NCBI GenBank assembly: GCA_964019425.1
Contig: OZ025790.1
Span: forward strand, 496,001-560,000
DNA: 64,000 nucleotides
Source: Flectonema sp. DT1601
Lineage: Eukaryota; Euglenozoa; Diplonemea; Diplonemida; Diplonemidae
Direction: 5' to 3'
The position numbers and the translations under genes are program-made. A model generated the notes under the pieces. It was not told the origin of the DNA. It did no database searches and saw only the letters and a list, made by a program, of their open reading frames with translations. This document shows, piece after piece, positions 28,599-38,026 of the stretch; positions within the stretch are counted from its first letter, which is position 1, and each line of letters begins with the position of its first letter.

Positions 28599-29915
28599 AT
28601 GCAAACTAGACAACTGAATTTAGTCGCCCTGGGTCATATTGATAGCGGGAAATCAACATTGACGGGCAGACTGCTTCAGAGGTTCGGATGTTTTACTGAA
28701 GAAGAATTGGAAGAAACTCGAAAGACAGCAGAAGAACTAGGAAAAGGCTCTTATAAGTACGCTTTCTTAACTGATATTCATTTAGATGAAAGGCATCGAG
28801 GAGTTACAATGATAGGGAAAACAATACCAGTTGAAATAGGGAAGTGGAAGTACTTCGTACACGCGGCTTCAGGACATCGAGACTTTCTTCACAACGTGTT
28901 ATTAAAAGCATTCCTATCTGATGTTTCGATTGTAGTCGTTCCAGTTGATAATTTATCGATGATGTTCGATTCAGAACGCGGATTTGGAAAAACTATGCTC
29001 CAGGTTGTGATGTTCTTAAAACCACAGAATGCTTGCATCCTAATAAACAAAATGGATCTCAGAATGCCTATGACATCATACGATGCAAAACAACAATTCA
29101 ACTCACTGCTACAACAGCATGATATTCAGACAGACATTCCCATCATAGCAGGAAGTGCTTGGACTGGTTCTAACGTAATTGATTCTTGTGAAGAAGAACC
29201 TACTAATGGTTGCACTGTAACTCCTAATCTCTCAGATGATAAAGTAATAATCAATTCTGTTGAATCATATTTAAAGTATGCAGTCAAAGAACCAGACACA
29301 TCTAAACTTCTAACAGAACCTCTGAAATTAATAATTTCTGAATCAACGAGCAACAGAGATAATTCAACATTCAGAGTATTCGGAAAAATAGTATCTGGTT
29401 ACCTAACTGTAGGGGATAGGGTTCAAATTATCACTAGGCGGTTTTCAAGACAAGAAACTTTTACGGTAAAAACAATAATGTGGGGAAAAGAAAAAAGTGT
29501 AAACATCGCTACGGTGAATGCATTTGTTAGTATTGAACTATCGAAGAAAGTTTATAAATTAAAGAAATGTGTTCTACCAAATGGAGGTGCTGTACTACTC
29601 TCTTCAGACAGTCAATTCGTAACAAGTCAGAAGATCAGAGTTAAGACGGTTAAGTTTCATGATAACATAAAACTCATTCCGGGAAAAACACGATTCACAG
29701 CTCTCTGTGGAGGGTTTAAGATGCTTCTCAGAGTAATTGCAATTGACGATGTGATTATTGATTTTGAATCACTGCAGGAAGGCGGTATTGTTGCCACTGT
29801 CGACGACGTTCATTCTAAAATGTTTCTTCTCACCAGCGGTTTGATCGCACTCGGAGGTGATGTTATAGAAATACTCGAGCCTTTCACTGATTCAACGAGA
29901 ATACCAATAAAATAA
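28599..29915 (+). CDS. divergent EF1A/eRF3/Hbs1-family translational GTPase
   Basis: A 438-residue protein with the three-domain layout of EF1A. G1 is GHIDSGKST (12-20), the switch I end is DERHRGVTM, G4 is NKMD, and G5 is near AGSAWTGSN. G3 is abnormal: the family has DAPGHRDF, here it is HAASGHRDF, losing the Mg/GTP-contacting Asp and the Pro while keeping GHRDF. Domains 2 and 3 (from ~240) are beta-rich and keep the family's RVFGKIVSGYLTVGD. Length is close to EF1A (~450), with no N-terminal extension as in Hbs1 or eRF3. It is likely a specialised or weak-GTPase paralogue, not the main elongation factor. Confidence 0.82.
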   Translation: MQTRQLNLVALGHIDSGKSTLTGRLLQRFGCFTEEELEETRKTAEELGKGSYKYAFLTDIHLDERHRGVTMIGKTIPVEIGKWKYFVHAASGHRDFLHNVLLKAFLSDVSIVVVPVDNLSMMFDSERGFGKTMLQVVMFLKPQNACILINKMDLRMPMTSYDAKQQFNSLLQQHDIQTDIPIIAGSAWTGSNVIDSCEEEPTNGCTVTPNLSDDKVIINSVESYLKYAVKEPDTSKLLTEPLKLIISESTSNRDNSTFRVFGKIVSGYLTVGDRVQIITRRFSRQETFTVKTIMWGKEKSVNIATVNAFVSIELSKKVYKLKKCVLPNGGAVLLSSDSQFVTSQKIRVKTVKFHDNIKLIPGKTRFTALCGGFKMLLRVIAIDDVIIDFESLQEGGIVATVDDVHSKMFLLTSGLIALGGDVIEILEPFTDSTRIPIK

Positions 29916-30168
29916 CCGTATTCTCTTTTTTTTTTTTTTTTTTCATTAACGACATAGAAAACTATTCAGAATAACTGCTACGTTTTCTTTTTTTTCCCTT
30001 CTTTTTTTTTGCATAAGAAACTATTATCGTCACCATTCCTATCCAATTATGTGACCCTGTTTCTTCTATTCAACACTCATTACCAATGAGTGATTTTAAA
30101 CCACTACGTTGATGTGTTTTGTTGTTTTATTTTATATTCTTATTAGGGAGGGGGGGTTGGGTTGGAAG
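29916..30168. other. intergenic region and leader of Ubl-ankyrin gene
   Basis: T runs then TTCTTATTAG ending at 30146, which fits a splice acceptor 22 nt before the chosen ATG at 30169. An upstream in-frame ATG at 30109 lies before this AG and would be excluded from the mRNA. Confidence 0.45.
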
Positions 30169-31239
30169 ATGGAAATTATCATCAAAAATGTATCCACCGA
30201 TGAGGTCGAAATCGTTAATATAAATCCTGAAGAATGCCTGTCACTGTTTGAGACTCAAATGATGAATTTATTTGGAATGGAAGAAGGAATGTTTGAGTTG
30301 GAATACGAAGGTGAGATTTTAAATAACAAATCATTTCAGAGATTAGATGTGAATTCTGAAATTAATTTACACCCATCGAAATATAGTAAAGCGCTGTTAC
30401 TTTTACAAAGTGCTGGATATACTATTAGCGACATCGATCTCTGTATTAAAAACAACGATGTTGATAATTTCAACCACTTCATCACACTTGATAATTATGA
30501 TCAAAAAACCATTGTTGGTGATGTTTGTGAAAACGGTTTCACTGAAGGGATGAGAACGTTATTTCATAAAACAACTTTACTGAGCAACCTAACTGAGGAG
30601 CTTCAACACGAAGTCGTAATGCAGGCTTCAGGGAGTAACAGTCCCACGGCACATGATGTTGTTGAGTTGCTTATTGAGAATAAATTTGCTACTTTACTTT
30701 GTAATGAGACTGCGTTAGAATCTGCAGCAAGCACTGGAACCCTCCGTACGATGAGACTTCTTGTTGAAACAAATGTTCCGGGTGGCGATCCGACTATTCA
30801 CAATTCCGACTGCGCTCTCAGCGCTTCAGTGTCGTCAAGGGATAAATCAAAAATCGACTTCATGGCTGAAGTACATCCTCACAGTTGCATACCAACCCTT
30901 ATCGCTGCATGTGAACAAGGATGTGTTTACAGTGCTAGTTTATCTTTACGAATGGGAACACATATAAATTCAACTAACTATTTGTCTCATACTCCACTCA
31001 GTAGGGCATGTCGAAGTGGGTTTTTAAATTGTATCGCGTTTTTAATCTGCAAAGGAGCTAACATTGATGTCAGAGACCGTGAAGGAGTCTCACCAATAAT
31101 GGAAGCAACCAGATGTCACAGATGGAGACCTGAAATAGCTGATCTTCTGTACGAAGCTCGGATGCAGAAAAAACGTCGTCAATTTGACAAGTGGAGTTCT
31201 GATCTTATTCAAACAGTCAACCGGAGCTGGTCATGTTGA
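30169..31239 (+). CDS. ubiquitin-like domain plus ankyrin repeats
   Basis: A 356-residue protein starting MEIIIKNVSTDE. Residues ~1-75 follow the ubiquitin-like fold pattern (strand, turn, strand, helix, then FELEYEGEILNNKSF and a closing INLH strand). From ~85 to 340 there are helical pairs; the last ones are clear ankyrin repeats (THINSTNYLSHTPLSRACRSG, then ANIDVRDREGVSPIMEAT). Ubl-ankyrin proteins usually act as adaptors in protein turnover or signalling. The start at 30169 is preferred over 30109 because a likely splice acceptor lies between them. No catalytic motif is seen. Confidence 0.75.
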   Translation: MEIIIKNVSTDEVEIVNINPEECLSLFETQMMNLFGMEEGMFELEYEGEILNNKSFQRLDVNSEINLHPSKYSKALLLLQSAGYTISDIDLCIKNNDVDNFNHFITLDNYDQKTIVGDVCENGFTEGMRTLFHKTTLLSNLTEELQHEVVMQASGSNSPTAHDVVELLIENKFATLLCNETALESAASTGTLRTMRLLVETNVPGGDPTIHNSDCALSASVSSRDKSKIDFMAEVHPHSCIPTLIAACEQGCVYSASLSLRMGTHINSTNYLSHTPLSRACRSGFLNCIAFLICKGANIDVRDREGVSPIMEATRCHRWRPEIADLLYEARMQKKRRQFDKWSSDLIQTVNRSWSC

Positions 31240-31841
31240 ATGATGAGCAGTTTTTTTTTCTTTTTTTTTTTTTCTTTTGATAATCAATTGTACTTCTAAA
31301 AGTAGCCATTATAATGATGTGTTATAATTAGCTCGTTGTCTCTCTCTTTGTAAACTGCCAGTATTGTCTTGTTCTTCTGATTGCCAAAAACCCCCTTCCA
31401 CATCAGTGGAAGTAAGAGTGGTTTTTTTTTTTTTTTTGGTCAACAACTTCCAAGCAAGTTTCGCACAAACAAAAAAAAACAATAGTTTGACTAAAAGAAT
31501 GAAGTTGGCTGATTCTCTTTTTTTAATATCAATTTGTGCTTCTAGAAATGGGCTACTGTGTGTTATGGTTTAGCTCTTTGTTTCTCTCTTTTTAAATTAC
31601 TAATATCGTCTTGTTCTTCTGATTGCCTTTTAATACAATCGTATCACCTTCCGCTTCCATAGAGGTAAGAGTGGTGAGTAATTATTGTCCTTGTGGTTGG
31701 TTTTCATTGGTGTTTGACTCTTCTCCTTAAACTATCTTTTTTGTTGATTCAACGTTTTCTTAAAAAAGGAACACTAATCTCAATTAATACCAAAACATTA
31801 ATTACTCTTATCAGGAACTCTCCATTGCCGTTGTCAACAAG
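31240..31841. other. intergenic region with an imperfect tandem duplication
   Basis: No gene. It contains the two-copy repeat described separately, T runs, and finally TTATCAG ending at 31813, a likely acceptor for the downstream gene with a 28-nt leader. Confidence 0.6.
31271..31676. repeat. diverged two-copy direct repeat, unit about 245 bp
   Basis: Copy 1 (31271-31422) and copy 2 (31515-31676) share ordered blocks: ATAATCAATTGTACTTCTA against ATATCAATTTGTGCTTCTA, TTAGCTCGTTGTCTCTCTCT against TTAGCTCTTTGTTTCTCTCT, the identical TCTTGTTCTTCTGATTGCC, and GAAGTAAGAGTGG against GAGGTAAGAGTGG. They differ by substitutions and small gaps. The conserved end resembles a splice donor. Confidence 0.8.
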
Positions 31842-32544
31842 ATGGAGTCATTAACCAACACTAGAGCCAAGGAGCTCACTAGAGGTCGAGTTCAGAGACT
31901 GAAGGAAAGAAGAATGGAAGCTGATCAGCTTCGACCGAGACCTTCACTTGAAACGGTATGTTCAATAATAATACGTTGTTGAAATCTTATCGACTCTTAT
32001 CTCCGGAAGGCCCCCCCCCGGGGAAGGAAAGTTTAAAATTCTTTTTTAACAACAATACAAAAACAAACAGGGACCATCGTTTGCTAAGAAAGCCTTAAAA
32101 ACTGTAACAAAAACCCTAAAGACTGAAGAACTATGGTGTGGAGCAGGTGCAGCAGCATTTATTGGTTGGTGTGCAATGAAGAAACGTGGAGACAGCTCAA
32201 TTGAAGCCGAGAGACGAGCCTGGATGAAAGAGAACGGTGTGAAGTATTCAGACCTTAAGGGACATCTAAAAGATGAATATGTTGTTGATCATCCTGTTTT
32301 TCTAACTGAAGAAATTACTTTAGAAACTGGTAAAAGACTTAAGCAATTCTCTGTTGGAATGTGCAAGAAGAGACCTGTAATGGATAACGGTCCGGAAGTT
32401 CAATTCCGCTACAAGGATGAGGATGGAAACCGAGAACAAGTAACTCATAAGTGCGCCGTTGGAATCACAGAACCATGTCATCTATTGTTTCAATGGGGAT
32501 GGACTCCAGAACTTGAAGCCAAAGAAAGAGCAGCAGTAGCATAA
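31842..32544 (+). CDS. small single-span membrane protein, unknown (2 exons)
   Basis: Exons 31842-31955 and 32071-32544; the intron is 115 nt (GTATGT...AAACAG) and contains a C9-GGGG patch. The product is 195 residues. The N-terminal 38 residues are basic and helical (ELTRGRVQRLKERRMEAD). One short hydrophobic segment, LWCGAGAAAFIGWCAM, around residues 56-71 could be a membrane anchor. The C-terminal part is soluble and charged, with beta-like CAVGITEPCHLLFQWGW. I do not recognise the family. The intron join is in frame and keeps a continuous helix, which supports the model. Confidence 0.6.
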
Positions 32545-32862
32545 TGATAGCTTAACTGCTTTAAGGCCGAGCTAGTAGACACCTCGGCTGTCTGTTGTAC
32601 CTAAAGTGGTCATCTATCCGCCCGATACTTTTCTTTTTAATTAATTCTTAGGACTGGTCTCACAACAGGGAATTGTTTTACAGATTACTTTTTATTCCAA
32701 CGATAAGGTCCATTGTGACCCGTTGCCTTAGATAGCCTTAGTTTATATTGTTTTGGTAATTTGTTATAAGTACAATAGCACTTTCGAGTAGAGGAGTATT
32801 TTTATTTATTTATTACTCTCTAAGATAGGAACACACATGTTTCATCAGTGCGTGAGAAGAAA

Positions 32863-33261
32863 ATGAATTGGAAAGACGAATCTGAAGCAAACCTTAAACA
32901 GTTAGAGGAAGATGAAATGGACTTACAGGAAATAGTTGATAAACAAATGAATAGTTTAGAACAAAAGCTTCGAGAGACTGAACGACGTCGAGCAAAAGCA
33001 GCTATTGAGGATGAAAAGAGATTAGCCATGAACAATGAAGCAGTTCAAGCAGCTGCAAGGGAAGCAATGTATCTACGACAAGCACAGCAACTCCGAGATT
33101 ACACCCGTGGAGTGCCTGTTGTAGAAGAAGAAATAAATTATTCTTTCGAATCTCCAGGATATCAGGCTTATTTTCCAGACGGAAGACTTGTCCCAGATGG
33201 CCCTGTTTCTTACTGGGACGCTCGCACATTACAATTCCCTGACAGCAGTGATGATGAGTAG
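32863..33261 (+). CDS. small acidic coiled-coil protein, unknown
   Basis: A 132-residue protein from the ATG at 32863. Residues ~1-80 are a long charged helix (LEEDEMDLQEIVDKQMN, then ETERRRAKAAIEDEKR) typical of coiled coil. The rest is a compact aromatic segment (YSFESPGYQAYFPDG, SYWDARTLQF) and an acidic SSDDE end. No signal peptide or anchor is present. The leader has TTCATCAG just upstream as a possible acceptor. The conserved-looking aromatic tail suggests a partner-binding end. Function is unknown. Confidence 0.6.
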   Translation: MNWKDESEANLKQLEEDEMDLQEIVDKQMNSLEQKLRETERRRAKAAIEDEKRLAMNNEAVQAAAREAMYLRQAQQLRDYTRGVPVVEEEINYSFESPGYQAYFPDGRLVPDGPVSYWDARTLQFPDSSDDE

Positions 33262-33375
33262 AGAACTGTTGGTACCATTTCCATGGATACCAAACTCTAT
33301 AAACCTGTTCAGTGTGTTGTTGTTATTCAAAATACTTTTTTTTTCATCAATCAGATATTTACACTAACCACTACT

Positions 33376-33633
33376 ATGGGAAATCAACAGGGTGCAGGAA
33401 GTGATCTCTGTGGTGACACATGTGACGGAGTAATGAAGAAAGTAGGACCCGCTGCTTGTGCAATGTCCTGGAATGATGGATGCAAGAATCATCCACCACC
33501 TGATGGTTTTAATAAAACGACAACAATTGGTCAATTGTGTCCTAAACAATGTAATGTTGGAGGAAGTGATCCTCATGGGAAAGCATTAAAAGTTAACGTT
33601 CACGGACCACATTTAATGAGAGACGTTAAGTGA
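33376..33633 (+). CDS. 85-residue Cys-rich protein with N-myristoylation-type start
   Basis: Begins MGNQQGAGS, a good N-myristoylation sequence, which favours this ATG over the in-frame ATG at 33283 (that one lies before TCAATCAG, a likely acceptor ending near 33353). Six Cys (LCGDTC, AACAM, GCKN, LCPKQC) and a spacing ending C-P-K-Q-C recall ShK-type modules, but there is no signal peptide, so an extracellular role conflicts with the start. A myristoylated membrane-edge protein or a divergent Cys domain are both possible. Confidence 0.55.
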   Translation: MGNQQGAGSDLCGDTCDGVMKKVGPAACAMSWNDGCKNHPPPDGFNKTTTIGQLCPKQCNVGGSDPHGKALKVNVHGPHLMRDVK

Positions 33634-33849
33634 GATTACACCTCTTATCTTGAGCTTGATTTTTGTCTACGAAAAAAAAAAAAAATTATTTACTTTAAAA
33701 TGCTTCTTTAAGTCTCTCTCTTATGTCTATTTCAGAACCAGGAGGAGAGGAATACCATCCACCACTGAGACTCGCACCGTTCCTTCTCTTATGATTTTTA
33801 TGTTTATTATAAATTTATAATCATCCATTACTTTCCTTACAGTCCACTT

Positions 33850-34800
33850 ATGGCCTCTAGTAAAGATGCTTGGGAATCATTTTGTAAATTAATAAGTAGT
33901 GACCTCACTGAAACTGAAGTGAGTGGATACAGTTTAAAAGAATTACATGTCGTAATGTCTAAGTACGGAGTGTCAAATCCAATTCAGTGTGCGAGAATTG
34001 AAATCTATTGGAGAGTTATGAGAACTAGAAAGATGCCAGCTGCAGAGAATCGAACAAAGCCTCCGACACTCCCACCAACATCAACAATAGATGGAGTTGC
34101 TATTCACAATAGAGCGTTTTCTCTTGAGGGGATTACAAGACCAGTTGGTTCACTCGGTTCTAGAGGTAGAGCAAGATCTCGTAGTCAAGATTCTCGTGCA
34201 ACTGCGAATCCGAATTGTATTTTAATAGACAAGCCGTTAAGATCTCAGAGTAAACGAAGATCACTTACACCGCAAAGATCAACTTCAGTTAGTAACATGA
34301 AAGTAATTACCAGTACTTGTTCTTATAATAATCCTTTACCATCACCAAGAAGAGGACGATCTGTAACTCATCGTGATTGTAGTGTTCCAGCCACAGCTAA
34401 TCCTAACCAATTACAATGCTATGATTATCCTGTAACTCAAAAAGCAAAAGTAAGGTCTCAGTCTCCATCACTTCAGCTACCCATTCGCTCACCCTCACCA
34501 TGTAAGAGAATACTACCTGAAGCGAGTCGTAGAGTTTCTGATGTTGATATCTTTCAGAGGGATGTCACACCAAAATTATTCGGAGGCCCGAAGGGTTCTT
34601 TCTTGTTTACTCTTCAGGCAAAAGCAAAATCATCTCCGCCAACTCCTCCCACTACCGCTCCAGCTAAAAAGAAAACCACATCCTACGCCATGAGATCGTA
34701 CAAGAGTCCTTACGGAACAGAGTATACTCCTCCTGATATTAGAGTGGTTCCAAAAAACTCAACGGCTTCTGTGAGGAGAGGAATGAGGTTCATTGACTGA
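33850..34800 (+). CDS. basic Ser/Arg/Pro-rich protein with small N-terminal helical domain
   Basis: A 316-residue protein. Residues ~1-60 form a compact helical unit (AWESFCKLISSDLTETEV, ELHVVMSKYGVSN) resembling small SAP/LEM-like folds, though I cannot assign one. The rest is low complexity, rich in Ser, Arg and Pro, with SRGRARSRSQDSR, KRRSLTPQRS and SPSPCKR patches that look like microtubule-binding or phosphorylated regions. The C-terminus has YKSPYGTEYTPPDIRVVP. A cytoskeleton-associated role is inferred weakly. Style resembles the 36648 SAM protein nearby. Confidence 0.6.
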   Translation: MASSKDAWESFCKLISSDLTETEVSGYSLKELHVVMSKYGVSNPIQCARIEIYWRVMRTRKMPAAENRTKPPTLPPTSTIDGVAIHNRAFSLEGITRPVGSLGSRGRARSRSQDSRATANPNCILIDKPLRSQSKRRSLTPQRSTSVSNMKVITSTCSYNNPLPSPRRGRSVTHRDCSVPATANPNQLQCYDYPVTQKAKVRSQSPSLQLPIRSPSPCKRILPEASRRVSDVDIFQRDVTPKLFGGPKGSFLFTLQAKAKSSPPTPPTTAPAKKKTTSYAMRSYKSPYGTEYTPPDIRVVPKNSTASVRRGMRFID

Positions 34801-35241
34801 GCGGTTTCTTCGTAACTTGTTTCCTTGATCCCAGAGTTATTAAAAGAGAGGAAGAAACGATCTCCTTTTTTTACCCCCTTTACTATTTGTATTGTATTGC
34901 TTTTTTGTATTCTGTTGGGTGGTAACAAAAAAAAAAAAAAAATGTTTTAGTTTTTTTTTAATTAATTCCAATCTTTTTTATTAATAGCTTCACTCCCTTT
35001 TACAGGACTATATTCGCGTGGCCTCCGGTGGCAGTTACTACGTTATCGGTGACAGTCAAAATTGTCTGAGATTGTTGTTCCTTTTGAGCTAACAGTAAGA
35101 CTTGCCTTTTTGTGACTGTTTCACATCACAAATTATCGTTATTGTAATATGGAAGTGTTGTAATATAAGTTAATATTTCTTTCAGTATTTTTTTTTTTTT
35201 TTTTTCCCTTTTCTTTTTTTTTGAATAAAAAAAAAAAAAAT
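34801..35241. other. intergenic region
   Basis: A- and T-runs with a GC-richer patch at 35007-35095, open for 28 codons after an ACAG, that could be an exon or small peptide but has no donor or partner exon I can join. The T run at ~35189-35220 precedes the P4H gene leader. Confidence 0.35.
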
Positions 35242-36309
35242 ATGACCGCCTGGTGTTACAAAGTAGTCGCGGGATTACTTTTGTTGTATTTTTTAGTGTT
35301 GAGTTCGCTCTCTAAGAAGAGAGGCTTTGATAAGGAGATAAAGGAATTAAAAAAAATTCAAGAGGACCAGCAAAAATTAATTTCTGAACTACAACACTCA
35401 CTACACAAGGCATTGGATGTTAATAAAGTTGACAGTAGATGTAAAGACAACCATATTGAATGTGAGTCTTGGTCAACTTGTTGTCCAAATGGAACTGGTG
35501 AGACAACATGCAGCACCCTCGATTGTGAAAATGATTTCGACACCTGCTCAGGCAGCTGGATGAAAAAAGAATGCACAAGAACATGCGGATTATGTGCTGA
35601 TCAGACCCCACTTTTTGAAAAACAAAAACCAATATTAGCACCTTGGGACAGGCTAGGTCCTGATCATGGAACCCTCTCTGGCTACGATGGAGTAACTTGG
35701 CATAAGTGGCATGCAAAATCACCTCGGGTTGTTTATATAAAGAATTGTTTACGACAGGAACACTACGAAGAGATAAAAAAACTCGCTGAACCCCACCTCA
35801 AGAGATCAAAAGTAGTCCATCCAGTTAACTCATCCGAAACTACTGATCAAGTTAGAACAAGTCAAGGAATGTGGTTACAAGGTAATGAATTTGATTGTGT
35901 TGGAAAGACTCGTTTGTTAGATATCATCAGTACAGTTTCTGGCTATGGTGAATCTCATTTTGAAGCAGTTCAAATACTAAAATACAACCCTGGCGAGTAC
36001 TACATTCATCACTCAGATTGGTTTGAATCAAACATGAAAGCATACCTTGGCACTGCTGGTCAACGTATCGCTACTTCAATAACATTCTTAAACACTATCC
36101 CAATGGATCAAGGTGGTAATACGGTGTTTTCATATTCAACTCCAAAGGTAAATGTAACTCCTGTGGCTGGAGATTCAATTATATTTTACAACATGCATTT
36201 GAGTGGTCGTCCAGACAAAGCATCAGAACATGAAGCTGTTCCTCCACAGCCTGGGTATGAGAAATGGGTTGCTATTATATGGATTAGGGTGAATGAATTT
36301 AGTACGTGA
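35242..36309 (+). CDS. ShK-domain prolyl 4-hydroxylase, type II membrane protein
   Basis: A 355-residue protein. Residues ~6-22 (VVAGLLLLYFLVLSSL) are a signal anchor and ~30-60 coiled coil. A Cys-rich ShK-like module follows (ESWSTCC, FDTCSGSWMKKECTRTCGLC). Residues ~150-352 are a 2-oxoglutarate/Fe(II) prolyl 4-hydroxylase domain: iron ligands H257 and D259 (HHSDW), distal H330 (SEHEAVP) and 2OG lysine K341 (EKWVAII). All key residues are present, so it should be active in ER or Golgi on secreted proteins. Animal P4H-alpha and algal ShK-P4H proteins share this layout. The ATG follows an A-tract. Confidence 0.9.
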   Translation: MTAWCYKVVAGLLLLYFLVLSSLSKKRGFDKEIKELKKIQEDQQKLISELQHSLHKALDVNKVDSRCKDNHIECESWSTCCPNGTGETTCSTLDCENDFDTCSGSWMKKECTRTCGLCADQTPLFEKQKPILAPWDRLGPDHGTLSGYDGVTWHKWHAKSPRVVYIKNCLRQEHYEEIKKLAEPHLKRSKVVHPVNSSETTDQVRTSQGMWLQGNEFDCVGKTRLLDIISTVSGYGESHFEAVQILKYNPGEYYIHHSDWFESNMKAYLGTAGQRIATSITFLNTIPMDQGGNTVFSYSTPKVNVTPVAGDSIIFYNMHLSGRPDKASEHEAVPPQPGYEKWVAIIWIRVNEFST

Positions 36310-36647
36310 GAAAGACATGTACACAAAAAAAAAAAAAAAAAAAAAAATTATTTTCATTTTTTTTTCTTTCTCTTTCTTCTCTTCGTTTTGTTATGACCGT
36401 GGAGTCTCTCTTATCTGAGGCAGGTATTCCACGATGTCACTCCTGCTTATTATAAGTACATTCAAATCTCAGATACAACAGTATCCCGATTGATTTATTT
36501 TGTTTGACTTTAGAAAAACAACAACAACTTCTATAATAACAATTATTCATTCTATACAGACATCATCCATGAGGGGGGGTATTAAATATAACTTCCAAGT
36601 TTTCACTTTTAGCTTAACAATATATTTCAACAACAGTAGCGTAGGTG
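36310..36647. other. intergenic region
   Basis: A 22-A run, T-rich tracts and AACAACAG ending at ~36636 before the leader of the SAM gene. No gene is seen. Confidence 0.5.
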
Positions 36648-37745
36648 ATGACGAATTGTGAGATAGTTGTGAACGGCACTAATGGAGTGCATGAAGAAGA
36701 GGCGGTGAGTGAGTTGCTTGAGGAACTGACTGAGATAGGTCTTGGGAGAATATTCACAAAGCTTAATGAAGCGGGTGCGAAGAATCTCGAAGATGTCGAA
36801 AAGATGACTCCAAACGAGCTACAAAAACTAATTCCAGCAGTTGGTAGTCGCAGAAAACTTCTTAATAGCTTAAACCCCGGATGTCCAGCAAGTGGACCAG
36901 CAAGTATTCCTTTTAGAGCCGATCATTTCTCACCACCGAGGACGGGCAGGAGCTCCAGTGCAAAGAAGAGAAAACCAACAGCGCCTATTAAGACGTACGC
37001 TAAAGAGATCTTTAAGGTGTCTCAGAGTTATCGTAGAACTCCTTCTTACACTATTGGTACTGAGTTCAGTACACCTGCTAAGAGATCTGGTTACTCTCAT
37101 AGAGAACATTCCATTCCACGGAAAGGAAAGAACAGCGCGAGAAGTCGCTCTCGTACAGCGGGTGGGGAGACTGAGGATACAACGCTGCCTCCTCCACCAC
37201 CATCGTCAGCTGGAACACCAGTCTTAACAAGTCAGGTTCTTGCAAGAATTAACCCGTCGCTTACTACCACTACTCCTCCTACCCGTACCCGTCCTACCTT
37301 TATATCGAGGAACATAGAAGATATATTCACCCTTCTTACATCTGATTCAGTCGGGTTACCTCCAGACCGTGCGGCAACCTATGAGAAAGTTCTTGAGAGT
37401 AATGCCGTCACTGATCGTATGTTTGTTTTAATTTAGTCGTAGCAGCTACGACCCAAATCATGTTGTTGACTTGGTCTCTTTTCTGAGAAGGGGAATTATG
37501 ATGGCCCCAACTGTTATTTGTTTGATGTCCTTACAATTTATCTTCTTGGGGAAGAAAAAAAAAAAAAAACAGGTCGTACTTTGCAGCTGTTGTCGGACTT
37601 AGATTTGGAAAAGTTAGGAATCCCTCTGGGTATGTTGATTACTCTTAGCAATTAATCTCACACGGAATACAACTAGAGATAGTTATAAAATATAAAAAAA
37701 AATTCAGGTCACCGCAGAAGGATCCAGGCAGCATTAACTTCATAG
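36648..37745 (+). CDS. double SAM-domain protein (3 exons)
   Basis: Exons 36648-37416, 37573-37629 and 37708-37745; introns of 156 and 78 nt start GTATGT and end ACAG or TCAG. The product is 287 residues. An N-terminal SAM-like domain covers ~20-75 (LLEELTEIGLGRIF, DVEKMTPNEL, AVGSRRKLLNSL). A Ser/Arg/Pro-rich middle follows. The C-terminus is a second, textbook SAM domain completed only by splicing: YEKVLESNAVTDR, then TLQLLSDLDLEKLGIPLG from exon 2 and HRRRIQAALTS from exon 3. SAM domains oligomerise, so a scaffold or polymer role is inferred. The splice frame restoring a perfect domain is strong support for the model. Confidence 0.88.
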
Positions 37746-37994
37746 ACTGCAGATGATTGTATCTGAATAGTCATGTCTTGTCTCACCGCGGGGACAACTT
37801 TTGACAAAAAGAGTTTCTTTTTTTTTTTTTTTTTTTTTTAATGAGTAAACTAAACTTAAGTTCAGCAGCTGTCCAGCAGCTGTACAGGCGATTCGGTTAA
37901 TCGTTTTCAATGTTGTTTACAACGACAATGTCGATTAAATTAGCATGTGGTAATATTATAATAGTAATCTATTAGAAGGGGATGTATCTTTACT

Positions 37995-38026
<32 letters not shown>

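Noticed and set aside
34980-35100. 28-codon open stretch after ACAG as an extra exon
   Set aside because: No donor or matching phase to join it with the 33850 gene or the P4H gene.
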